Source: CAIQPV01 sp963719855
GTDB lineage: Bacteria; Pseudomonadota; Gammaproteobacteria; Burkholderiales; Gallionellaceae
NCBI GenBank assembly: GCA_963719855.1
Contig: CAVRDK010000002.1
Coordinates: forward strand, 1-64,000
Reading direction: 5' to 3'
DNA length: 64,000 nucleotides
The notes beneath the pieces were generated by a model, which ran no database searches, was not told where the DNA came from, and worked only from the letters and a program-made list of their open reading frames with translations. Both the position numbers and the translations under genes were made by a program. This document shows, piece by piece, positions 54,748 to 63,113 of this stretch. The stretch's first letter is position 1. Every line of letters starts with the position of its first letter.

Positions 54748-57700
54748 ATGAACCCTTCCGCACTGTTCATCAACCGCCCGGTAGCGACAACGCTGTTGAC
54801 GCTCGGTGTAGCCTTGGCCGGCATCGTGGCGTTCACGCTGTTGCCGGTGGCGCCGCTGCCGCAAATTGATTTTCCAACTATTTCCGTACAGGCTTCGCTA
54901 CCGGGCGCGAGTCCGGAAACCATGGCCTCCACCGTGGCGACGCCTCTCGAACGCACGCTTGGCGTGATTGCCGGCGTCACTGAACTCACCTCAAGCAGTT
55001 CGCTCGGCAGTACCAGCATCACCTTACAGTTTGATCTTTCCCGCGACATTGACGGCGCCGCCCGCGACGTGCAAGCAGCCCTCAACGCTGCGAGCACACT
55101 GCTGCCGACCGGCCTACCAAGCAACCCGACATACCGCAAGGTAAATCCGGCCGATGCGCCGATCATGATCTTGTCCCTGACCTCAGCATCGATGTCGCGC
55201 GCCCAGATGTACGATGCCGCCTCGACCATTTTGGCGCAGAAGATTTCCCAACTCGAAGGCATCGGCCAAGTCACGGTTGGCGGTGCTTCGCTGCCCGCCG
55301 TGCGCGTCGAACTCAATCCGCCGACACTGAACCGGTTGGGCATCGGTGTCGAGGCTGTGCGCGCCGCCATCGTTGCGACAAACGCCAACCGTCCCAAGGG
55401 CGCGGTCGAAGACGATAGCCACCACTGGCAGATACTCGCCGACGACCAGGCCAAGAAGGCGGCAGACTATATCCCGGTAATCGTCGCCTATAGCAACGGC
55501 GCTGCCGTGCGCCTCGGCGATATCGCCAGCGTCGAGGACTCGCAGCAGGATGTCCGCAACGCCGGGCTGTTCAACGGCAAACCCGCCGTCATGATGATTC
55601 TCCGCCGCCAACCGGGCGCCAACATCATCGAGACGGTGAACCGCGTAAGCGCCTTGATGCCGCAACTGCGCGCTTCCATTCCCGGCGCCATCGACCTCAA
55701 CGTCGTCATGGATCGCACGCCGACGATCCGCGCTTCGCTGCACGAAGTCGAGCGCACGCTGTCAATTTCCGTCATCCTCGTCGTGCTGGTGGTGTTTCTG
55801 TTCCTGCGCAACGCCAGGGCAGCGCTGATCCCCAGCGTCGTGGTACCAGTGTCGCTGATCGGCACCTTCGGCGTCATGTACTTGGCCGGATTCAGCTTGA
55901 ATACGCTGTCGCTGATGGCGCTAACCATCGCCACCGGCTTTGTCGTGGATGACGCGGTGGTCGTGCTGGAGAACGTGTCGCGCCATATCGAAAACGGCAG
56001 CACCCCTTACGAAGCCGCACTGCGTGGCGCGCGCGAGGTCGGCTTCACGGTATTGTCTATGAGCCTGTCGCTGATCGCGGTGTTCATCCCCATCCTGCTG
56101 ATGGGTGGCATCGTCGGGCGCCTGTTCCGCGAGTTTGCCGTTACGCTTTCCGCCGCCATTCTTGTATCTCTGGTCATGTCGCTGACGACAACGCCGATGA
56201 TGTGCGCGCGTCTGCTGAAGCCGCGTAGCGAAGAGAAGCACGGGCGTTTTTATCACGCCAGCGAACGAATTTTCGCGGCCGCACTGAACGGTTATCGCAT
56301 CACCCTCGACTGGGCGCTGGCGCATAGTCGCATCATGATGTTGGTGCTGGCTGCCACCGTCGGCTTCAATATCTACCTTTACACCATCATACCCAAGGGG
56401 TTTTTCCCACAACAGGATGTGGGGCGACTGTCCGGCAACATCCAGGCCGACCAGAGCATTTCTTTCCAGGCCATGCGCATAAAGTTGGCGAACTACGTGG
56501 AAATCGTGCATGCAGACCCAGCAGTGGCCAACGTCGTTGCTTTCACCGGCGGCGGCCAGCGCAACTCAGGTTTCATGTTCGTGTCGCTGAAACCTATTGC
56601 CGAGCGCAAGCTTTCCGCAGACCAGGTCATCGCGCGCCTGCGCCCCAAACTCGCGCGTGAGCCAGGTGCCAGCCTATTCCTGCAACCACAGCAGGATATC
56701 CGCGTCGGCGGGCGCGCCAGCAATGCCCAATATCAATACACTCTGCAATCCGACAGCATCGACGAACTGAGGGCGTGGGAGCCGCGCATACGCCAGGCAT
56801 TGACCCAACTGCCGCAGCTCACCGACGTCAACACCGACGCACAGGACAAGGGCTTGCAAACAAGTTTGGTGGTGGATCGTGACGCCGCCGCTCGGCTCGG
56901 CATATCGCAAGCGCTGATCGATTCCACGCTCAACGATTTGTTTGGCCAGCGTCTGGTGTCGACGATCTATGAACCGCTCAACCAGTATCGCGTCGTCATG
57001 GAGGCAGCGCCACAATACTGGCAAAGCCCGGAAACGTTAAAGGATGTTTTCGTTATCGCGCCTGGCGGTATTCAGGTACCGCTGGCATCTTTCGCCCGCT
57101 ACGAACCGACATCAACACCATTAGCGGTCAATCATCAGGAGCAGTTCGCGGCATCGACGATTTCCTTTAACTTGCCGGTCGGCGTTTCGCTCTCCGACGC
57201 AACGCGGGTCATCGACGATGCTATGCTCAGAATCGGTGTGCCGACCTCGGTGCATGGCAGCTTCCAAGGCACAGCCAAGGCATTTCAGGCCTCCCTCGAC
57301 AGCCAACCGCTGCTGATTTTGGCCGCATTGATCGCCGTTTATCTGGTGTTGGGTATTCTCTACGAAAGCCTGATCCACCCGCTGACCATCCTGTCTACAC
57401 TGCCTTCAGCCGGTGTCGGCGCCATTCTGGCACTACTCGCCTTCGGTTCCGAGTTTTCCATCATCGCCCTGATTGGCGTCATCCTGCTCATCGGCATCGT
57501 CAAGAAGAACGCCATCATGATGATCGACTTCGCCATCGACGCAGAAAGGCGCGATGGCCTGTCGCCGCGCGATGCGATCCATCGGGCCTGCCTGCTGCGC
57601 TTCCGCCCGATCATGATGACCACCATGGCGGCGCTGTTCGGCGCCATACCTCTGGCCATTGGTTTCTCCGACGGTTCAGAGTTTCGGCGCCCGCTGGGTA

Positions 57701-59424
57701 TTGCCATCGTCGGCGGACTTATCCTGAGCCAGTTGCTGACGCTGTACACAACACCGGTGGTCTATCTTTATCTTGACCGTTTCCGGGCGTGGTGTTCTGA
57801 GAATTTGGCCGCGCCCCCATTCCGTGCTCTCTGCCACGCCATGAGTGATTTAATTTTATGTTCAAAACAAGAAGACTCTCTTCTGACGACATCTCTGATT
57901 CCCTTGTGGGAGCGGCCTCCCGGCCGCGATAAACTTATTCGCGGCCGGGAGGCCGTTCCCACCACTACAGCATTTTTGAATGACAATTGGTATAAAAGGA
58001 TGTTCAACATGAAGGCGTATTTTATCTTGACTGCCCTGCTGATACTGACCGGCTGCATGGTCGGCCCCGATTACCGCAAGCCCGATGTTGTGACACCCGC
58101 AGCCTACAAGGAGGCCAAGGACTGGAAGTTTGCCGAGCCGAAAGATGAGGCTCCGCGCGGGAACTGGTGGGAAATCTACGGCGATGCGGATTTGAATGCC
58201 TTGGTGTCGCAGGTTGAAATATCGAACCAGAACGTTCTTGCCGCCGCTGCGTCGTATCGGCAGGCACAAGCTCTTCTGGACGTGGCGCAGGCCAGTTATT
58301 TTCCAACGCTGACCGGAGGCTTAACGGCTAACCGCGCGCAGGGAACTTCTCCTTCGACGACCGGCGCGACGACGGTAGTGCCGGGTTCCCCAATCCGTAA
58401 CACTGTGCGCCCTACTTTGAGCGCCAGTTGGGAGCCGGATATCTGGGGGCAAATCGGACGCAATGTCGAGGCCAGCAAAGCATCGGCTCAAGCCAGCAGC
58501 GCCGATCTGGGAAATGCGCTTCTGTCCGCCCAAGCGACTCTGGTGCAGACCTATCTACAACTGCGCATCGACGACGCAGAGCAGCATTTACTCCAGCAGA
58601 CCAGTGCAGCATACGAGCGCTCGCTGCAAATCACCAAAAACCAATATGAAGCCGGCATCGTCGGTCGCGTCGACGTCGCCCAGGCCCAGACACAACTGAA
58701 AACGACCCAAGCCCAAGCCATTGATCTGGGCGTGCAGCGGGCGCAACTGGAACACGCCATCGCCGTACTGATCGGCAAAGCGCCGGCTGACTTCCAGATC
58801 AAGCCGACGAACGCCCTGCCCTCGTTGCCGCAAGCTCCTTTCGCACTGCCTTCAGCACTGCTGGAGCGGCGACCCGACATCGCAGCAGCAGAGCGGCACA
58901 TGGTGGCGACCAATGCCCAGATTGGCGTAGCGCAGGCAGCATTTTTTCCTGCGCTGACTTTAAGCGGCACCTACGGTTACCAGAACTCCAGCCTCTCGCA
59001 ACTGTTCACAGCGCCAAATAGTTTCTGGTCGATCGGCCCGTCTCTTGCAATGACCCTGTTCAATGGCGGCGAGCTCTCGGCGCAGAAGCAGGCCGCAGTC
59101 GCCGTATATGACAATAGCGTGGCCAGTTATCGCCAGACAGTGCTCGCTGCATTTCAGGAAGTTGAGGACAACCTTGCCGCCCTGCATCAACTTGCAGACG
59201 AGGCCGCAGTGCAACAAGCTGCTGAGCAGTCCGCCACCGAAGCCCAAGTACTAACCGAAAATCAGTACCAGGCCGGCACTGTCAGCTACCTGAATGTCGT
59301 CACTACACAGGCGACGGCACTGGGTGCAAAGCGCAGCAACCTCGACATAACCGGTCGCAGACTGATCGCCAACGCGGTACTGATCAAAGCCTTGGGCGGG
59401 GATTGGCAGAAGGGAACAAAATAA
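54748..59424 (+). CDS. mdtC: MdtC-like RND permease open in frame with outer-membrane factor
   Basis: The first ~1033 residues (54748 to about 57846) are an MdtC-type permease: MNPSALFINRPVATTLLTLG at the start, GFVVDDAVVVLENVSRHIE and IGIVKKNAIMMIDFAIDAER in the membrane part, ending near YLYLDRFRAWCSENLAAPP. Instead of a stop, the frame continues through a low-complexity stretch that covers a REP-like hairpin, into the outer-membrane factor gene (from 58009). The total open frame is 1558 codons. A fused permease-lipoprotein would be topologically unlikely, since the lipoprotein signal would sit internally. The likeliest view is two genes with a lost mdtC stop: one extra C near 57784 would give a TGA soon after. 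It may also be a sequence error. It lies 7 nt after mdtB. Confidence 0.85.
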   Translation: MNPSALFINRPVATTLLTLGVALAGIVAFTLLPVAPLPQIDFPTISVQASLPGASPETMASTVATPLERTLGVIAGVTELTSSSSLGSTSITLQFDLSRDIDGAARDVQAALNAASTLLPTGLPSNPTYRKVNPADAPIMILSLTSASMSRAQMYDAASTILAQKISQLEGIGQVTVGGASLPAVRVELNPPTLNRLGIGVEAVRAAIVATNANRPKGAVEDDSHHWQILADDQAKKAADYIPVIVAYSNGAAVRLGDIASVEDSQQDVRNAGLFNGKPAVMMILRRQPGANIIETVNRVSALMPQLRASIPGAIDLNVVMDRTPTIRASLHEVERTLSISVILVVLVVFLFLRNARAALIPSVVVPVSLIGTFGVMYLAGFSLNTLSLMALTIATGFVVDDAVVVLENVSRHIENGSTPYEAALRGAREVGFTVLSMSLSLIAVFIPILLMGGIVGRLFREFAVTLSAAILVSLVMSLTTTPMMCARLLKPRSEEKHGRFYHASERIFAAALNGYRITLDWALAHSRIMMLVLAATVGFNIYLYTIIPKGFFPQQDVGRLSGNIQADQSISFQAMRIKLANYVEIVHADPAVANVVAFTGGGQRNSGFMFVSLKPIAERKLSADQVIARLRPKLAREPGASLFLQPQQDIRVGGRASNAQYQYTLQSDSIDELRAWEPRIRQALTQLPQLTDVNTDAQDKGLQTSLVVDRDAAARLGISQALIDSTLNDLFGQRLVSTIYEPLNQYRVVMEAAPQYWQSPETLKDVFVIAPGGIQVPLASFARYEPTSTPLAVNHQEQFAASTISFNLPVGVSLSDATRVIDDAMLRIGVPTSVHGSFQGTAKAFQASLDSQPLLILAALIAVYLVLGILYESLIHPLTILSTLPSAGVGAILALLAFGSEFSIIALIGVILLIGIVKKNAIMMIDFAIDAERRDGLSPRDAIHRACLLRFRPIMMTTMAALFGAIPLAIGFSDGSEFRRPLGIAIVGGLILSQLLTLYTTPVVYLYLDRFRAWCSENLAAPPFRALCHAMSDLILCSKQEDSLLTTSLIPLWERPPGRDKLIRGREAVPTTTAFLNDNWYKRMFNMKAYFILTALLILTGCMVGPDYRKPDVVTPAAYKEAKDWKFAEPKDEAPRGNWWEIYGDADLNALVSQVEISNQNVLAAAASYRQAQALLDVAQASYFPTLTGGLTANRAQGTSPSTTGATTVVPGSPIRNTVRPTLSASWEPDIWGQIGRNVEASKASAQASSADLGNALLSAQATLVQTYLQLRIDDAEQHLLQQTSAAYERSLQITKNQYEAGIVGRVDVAQAQTQLKTTQAQAIDLGVQRAQLEHAIAVLIGKAPADFQIKPTNALPSLPQAPFALPSALLERRPDIAAAERHMVATNAQIGVAQAAFFPALTLSGTYGYQNSSLSQLFTAPNSFWSIGPSLAMTLFNGGELSAQKQAAVAVYDNSVASYRQTVLAAFQEVEDNLAALHQLADEAAVQQAAEQSATEAQVLTENQYQAGTVSYLNVVTTQATALGAKRSNLDITGRRLIANAVLIKALGGDWQKGTK
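57906..57962. repeat. REP-like hairpin inside the mdtC/outer-membrane-factor frame
   Basis: Arms 57906-57929 and 57939-57962 (24 bp, one mismatch) flank a 9-bp loop. The left arm starts GTGGGAGCGGCCTCCCGG. This resembles the REP (RAYT-type) hairpins seen across gammaproteobacteria and betaproteobacteria. It sits between the permease and outer-membrane-factor domains and could slow or end transcription there, tuning the last gene. Confidence 0.88.
58009..59424 (+). CDS. NodT/OprM-type outer membrane factor lipoprotein
   Basis: The TolC-like outer-membrane channel of the pump. Start at ATG 58009, or 58000, preceded by AAAAGGA; both lie in frame with mdtC. From 58009 it has 471 residues, with a lipoprotein signal MKAYFILTALLILTGCMVGP (lipobox LTGC), then PDYRKPD and two outer-membrane efflux domain repeats (SWEPDIWGQIGRNVEASKAS; LPSALLERRPDIAAAERHMV). 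Length and motifs match the NodT family. It completes the mdtA-mdtB-mdtC-OMF set. Confidence 0.93.
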   Translation: MKAYFILTALLILTGCMVGPDYRKPDVVTPAAYKEAKDWKFAEPKDEAPRGNWWEIYGDADLNALVSQVEISNQNVLAAAASYRQAQALLDVAQASYFPTLTGGLTANRAQGTSPSTTGATTVVPGSPIRNTVRPTLSASWEPDIWGQIGRNVEASKASAQASSADLGNALLSAQATLVQTYLQLRIDDAEQHLLQQTSAAYERSLQITKNQYEAGIVGRVDVAQAQTQLKTTQAQAIDLGVQRAQLEHAIAVLIGKAPADFQIKPTNALPSLPQAPFALPSALLERRPDIAAAERHMVATNAQIGVAQAAFFPALTLSGTYGYQNSSLSQLFTAPNSFWSIGPSLAMTLFNGGELSAQKQAAVAVYDNSVASYRQTVLAAFQEVEDNLAALHQLADEAAVQQAAEQSATEAQVLTENQYQAGTVSYLNVVTTQATALGAKRSNLDITGRRLIANAVLIKALGGDWQKGTK

Positions 59425-59506
59425 ATATTCAGGCATTTATCCCTGACTTTTTGTTATGGAGAACGACTCTCATCAATTCGTTGTTGCGGTAGACCGAATA
59501 TGACTC

Positions 59507-62500
59507 TCAATATCCGGCAAGATAACCTTCAACTTTTGCCAATTCCTGCTCAAACTTGGGCAACAGCACCGCCAGTGCCGCCATATTGCCATCCTTGCCC
59601 GCTTTCTCCATCACGGCACACAATTCGCCCAGCACCAGCGCGCCCACCGAGCGGGCCGACGATTTGAGCTTGTGGGCATGCGCCCCGGCAACCGCTGCCT
59701 GACCCGCTGCGTAAGCGGTGCGCAACTCCACCGCTATCTTCGCCGCGCTGAGGCAGAAGTCATGCAGGAATTCGCGGATCATCGCCTCGTCGTCGCCTAT
59801 CAATGCCCTGAGCACATTTACGTCTACCGCAACATCCCCTCCCCTTTGCAGTCCGTCAGACTTTTGGCCGGACACCCGGGGGAGGGCTAGGGAGGAGGTA
59901 GAGACTCGACTTTCCTGCTGCTCTACCCTCATCCTATCCTTCCCCCTAAAAGGGGGAAGGGACTGACTATCTGGGATTGATGTAGTTTCTGCAGCTATCG
60001 AATCAGAAGTAACCGCAGGCAGCCATTTAGTTATCTTCGCTTTCAGGTTGATCAGTTGCACCGGCTTGCTCAGGTAATCGTCCATGCCAATAGCTCGGCA
60101 ACGATCTGCCTCGCCCTTGAGAGCATTGGCGGTAATGGCGATGATCGGCAGGCGGGGCTTGTCCATTTCACTGGCTCCGGCTTTTTCGACAGCGCGGATA
60201 GCGGCGGTCAGCTCGTAGCCGTCCATCTCCGGCATGTGCAGATCGGTCAACAGGAGGCCGTAACCGCCTTTCTGCCAGAGTTCCAATGCCTCACGTCCAT
60301 TGTCGGCGATGTCGGCCATTCGCCCGAGCAGCATGAGCTGTTGCTGAAGGACTTTCTGGTTGATCTCGTTGTCTTCGGCGACCAGGATCAGGTGGCCTCG
60401 TCGACGCGCTTCCTCGCGCGACGGCGGCGCGAGTGCCGTTTGGGCGTTGCCGGGCGTGCCTTCCCAGTCAGGCTGTTTGGCCCGCCCGGCGGCGACCGCT
60501 ACCGCCTCCAGAAACGTGCGGCGATGCATCACCTCGGCATCCAGTTCAACCAGGCCGTCTGCCACAACCCGGTATTGCCTGCGCCCGCCGCGCTCAATGA
60601 CGACGAAGCGCATATCCACATTTTGTCTTGTGTCAACAGCGGCGCGCAACTCATCCAATGGCGGGTTAACACCCGCAGTGTCGATGACCACAACGCACAG
60701 GCCGGATGGGCGGCTGGCTATCCATTGCTGTGCGGCAGCGATATCCGGCGACCGTTCGACCATTGCGTCACCTTGCACCAGATAGACGGCAAGATCATCG
60801 GCCAGACTCTTTGCAACGCCCACCACTAGGCAGGACAGATCTGCGACCAAAGAGGGCGCCACGAGGGTGTTCGGTTGTTCCGGTGGCAAGTCGAAAGGCA
60901 GGCGCACGATGAATTTCGAGCCTTTGCCCGGTTCGCTCTGCACCGAAATATCGCCGCCCATGATATTTGCCAACTGGCGCGAGATGGCCAGCCCCAGGCC
61001 GGTTCCGCCAAAAGTCCGGGTAGTGGAAGAGTCGGCCTGGGTGAATACAGAGAACAGCCGTTTCTGAGTTTCTTTATCGATGCCGATGCCGTTGTCGGTC
61101 ACGATAAATTTCAGCGTAACCTGTCCCGGTGTGGTTTTATACAACAGGGCGCGCACCGATACCTTTCCCTGGCGCTGCTGCCCGCTGGAGAATTTTATGG
61201 CGTTGTTTGCCAGATTAACCAGTATCTGGCGCACCCGCCCCGAATCGCCCATGACCGAGGCGGGGATTAACGGATCGGTGAACAACGTCAGCTCCGTCCC
61301 TTTCTTCAAGGCCAGGGAAGTCAGGGTTTCGCAGGTATTCTCCACCACCTCGGCGACAGACATTGGCGCAATGTCAATCTGCAGCTTGCCAGCCTCAATC
61401 TTGGAGAAATCGAGAATGTCGTCGATGATGGTCAGCAGTGCAAATGCCGAATCGTGGATGATATTGGTCATCTCCATCTGCGAACCGTTCAGGCTGCTCT
61501 GCTGCAACACGTCAATCATGCCGATCACACCGTTCATCGGCGTGCGTATCTCATGGCTCATGGCGGCGAGGAACGCCGACTTGGCCTGATTGGCCTCTTC
61601 AGCATCGTGCCGGGCACGCTCCAGTTCGATGGTGCGATCAATGACTTTTTCTTCCAATTCTTCGTAAAGTTGAATCAACGCAGCATCTGCCAGCTTGCGC
61701 TCGGTAATATCGCGCACCGTGGCTTGCAGCACTGGCTTGCCATCCAGTTCCATAGCCGTCATCAATACGTCAGCTAAAAATTCAGCGCCATCAAGCCGAC
61801 GATACATCCATTCGAACTGATGGTTGCCATTCTTAAAAGCCGTAGCGATGTGCTGATTTATCAGTCTCACCGAATCTTCACCGCCGGGCTGAATGGACGG
61901 GGAACGCTGGTCAGGCTGTTTGTTGATAAAATCGTCGCGCGTGGGGCAGCCGAACATCCGCAGGGTGGCCGGGTTACAGTCGAAAAAGTCTTTCTCACCG
62001 AGCAGCATGATCGCATCGGAAGACGATTCGAACACAGTACGGTATTTCGCTGCCATGATCTTCAGCGATTCTTCCGCGCGTTTGCGCTCGGTGGTGTCCC
62101 GTGCAATGCCAACGATTCGGTAAATGCGCCCTGTTACGTCTCGAACCGGGATCAATGTCGTGGAAAAAGAACGTGACCCGGAGGGCAAAGCAAGTTCCTC
62201 ATCGTAGCTGATCATGGTTCCAGCTTCCAAGCAACGGCGATAATTGGCGATCACCTGTCGCGAAGATTCCTCAGGCATGGCATCCTCGACAAATTTACCC
62301 GACACCTCGGATGTTGAGTAGCCCACAGATTTCTCTTCTGCCGGATTGAACTCGACTAACTTGAAGCGCATATCTTCGGTAACATCCAGCAGGAACAACC
62401 CATCCGATATGTTCTTAAAGACTTCTCGATAGCGCAGTTCGCTGTCGCGTAATTGACGATGCGCATCCTCAAGTTCGGCGACCCTTTCACGCACGCGTTG

Positions 62501-62929
62501 TTCCAGCACGTCGTTGTAACTGCGAACCTCATTGTTCAATAGACGCACTTCCAGCATGTTGTGGACACGCGCCAGCACCTCAGGCAGAGCAAACGGCATG
62601 TTAATGAAATCCTTTGCGCCGGCTCGGAATGCGCGCAACTTGTGTTCCGGGTAAGCGGTGATGACAATCACCGGAAGGTAGCCGTCCGGTTCAATTTCCT
62701 TGAGTCCCTCCATCACCTGAAATCCATCCATGCCCGGCATTTGAAGGTCGAGCAGAACAAGGTCGTAGCGATGGCTGCGATGAAGTTCGCATACCTCAAG
62801 CGGGTTCATAGTTGAGGTTACGGAAGTATAGCCAGCGGAGACCAGCATTCGCGTGAGTATCTGAACATTAGCGCCCAGATCGTCAACAATCAGGACTCTT
62901 GCGTTAAGAATTAACTGTTCGCTAATCAT
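59507..62929 (-). CDS. Hybrid sensor histidine kinase with two receiver domains, PAS and HPt
   Basis: A 1140-residue cytoplasmic phosphorelay protein. Domains in order: receiver (about 10-130, phospho-Asp in LVLLDLQMPGMDG at 61), coiled coil (about 145-180), two PAS domains (about 172-295 and 300-425), HisKA (His in AAMSHEIRTPMNGVIGM, about 457), HATPase (NLANNAIKFS, DNGIGI, GGTGLGLAISR at about 573-650), a degenerate receiver-like region (about 680-800), a receiver (Asp in LLLTDLHMPEMDG, about 901), and HPt (AHAHKLKSSARSVG, about 1085). The N-terminal receiver has Met where the conserved Lys-Pro Lys is expected (INMPFAL). A dispersed repeat is in frame at about 988-1032. The start at 62929 follows GGTGGA. 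It overlaps the upstream small gene. Confidence 0.9.
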   Translation of the reverse strand: MISEQLILNARVLIVDDLGANVQILTRMLVSAGYTSVTSTMNPLEVCELHRSHRYDLVLLDLQMPGMDGFQVMEGLKEIEPDGYLPVIVITAYPEHKLRAFRAGAKDFINMPFALPEVLARVHNMLEVRLLNNEVRSYNDVLEQRVRERVAELEDAHRQLRDSELRYREVFKNISDGLFLLDVTEDMRFKLVEFNPAEEKSVGYSTSEVSGKFVEDAMPEESSRQVIANYRRCLEAGTMISYDEELALPSGSRSFSTTLIPVRDVTGRIYRIVGIARDTTERKRAEESLKIMAAKYRTVFESSSDAIMLLGEKDFFDCNPATLRMFGCPTRDDFINKQPDQRSPSIQPGGEDSVRLINQHIATAFKNGNHQFEWMYRRLDGAEFLADVLMTAMELDGKPVLQATVRDITERKLADAALIQLYEELEEKVIDRTIELERARHDAEEANQAKSAFLAAMSHEIRTPMNGVIGMIDVLQQSSLNGSQMEMTNIIHDSAFALLTIIDDILDFSKIEAGKLQIDIAPMSVAEVVENTCETLTSLALKKGTELTLFTDPLIPASVMGDSGRVRQILVNLANNAIKFSSGQQRQGKVSVRALLYKTTPGQVTLKFIVTDNGIGIDKETQKRLFSVFTQADSSTTRTFGGTGLGLAISRQLANIMGGDISVQSEPGKGSKFIVRLPFDLPPEQPNTLVAPSLVADLSCLVVGVAKSLADDLAVYLVQGDAMVERSPDIAAAQQWIASRPSGLCVVVIDTAGVNPPLDELRAAVDTRQNVDMRFVVIERGGRRQYRVVADGLVELDAEVMHRRTFLEAVAVAAGRAKQPDWEGTPGNAQTALAPPSREEARRRGHLILVAEDNEINQKVLQQQLMLLGRMADIADNGREALELWQKGGYGLLLTDLHMPEMDGYELTAAIRAVEKAGASEMDKPRLPIIAITANALKGEADRCRAIGMDDYLSKPVQLINLKAKITKWLPAVTSDSIAAETTSIPDSQSLPPFRGKDRMRVEQQESRVSTSSLALPRVSGQKSDGLQRGGDVAVDVNVLRALIGDDEAMIREFLHDFCLSAAKIAVELRTAYAAGQAAVAGAHAHKLKSSARSVGALVLGELCAVMEKAGKDGNMAALAVLLPKFEQELAKVEGYLAGY
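59832..59964. repeat. Double-hairpin dispersed repeat, copy 5, inside the kinase gene
   Basis: A copy of about 133 bp, in frame in the linker between the receiver and HPt of the hybrid kinase. The left half begins CATCCCCTCCCCTTTGCAG and, after a 26-bp insert with its own small GTCCG/CGGAC hairpin, resumes CGGGGGAGGGCTAGGGAGG. The right half (CTCTACCCTCATCCTATCC, then CCCCTAAAAGGGGGAAGGGA) is full. It is translated as about 44 residues between SQSLPPFRG and QRGGDVAVD. Confidence 0.88.
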
Positions 62930-63113
62930 CGTATTTGTCCACCGTGCCGACCGGATTGCGGAACAACCATTGGTCAATGTCTATATCCCAACCGAAGACA
63001 TATTCACACAGCGTCAACACAACCAGCAAGCCGCAAAGACGGGCAAAAATTGAGCGTTGCGGATTGAGAGTCTCGTGTGATCTAACAGTGGTATGCATGT
63101 CGTTCTCTGTCAT
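62922..63113 (-). CDS. Short membrane protein, probable truncated sensor N-terminus
   Basis: A 63-residue ORF with a strong ribosome site (AGGAGGG). One membrane segment (IFARLCGLLVVLTLCEYVF) is followed by GWDIDIDQWLFRNPVG, a motif that occurs at the N-terminus of membrane-bound PAS/histidine kinases, after which the protein stops. It appears to be the remnant of a longer sensor. Its TAA/ATG and TAG/ATG overlaps tie it to the HD-GYP regulator upstream and to the hybrid kinase downstream. Function unknown; it may be inert. Confidence 0.6.
   Translation of the reverse strand: MTENDMHTTVRSHETLNPQRSIFARLCGLLVVLTLCEYVFGWDIDIDQWLFRNPVGTVDKYDD

Noticed and set aside
54222..55454. Minus-strand frame of 410 codons over the mdtB/mdtC junction
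   Set aside because: Shadow of the two permeases; Ser/Ala-rich translation with no family pattern.
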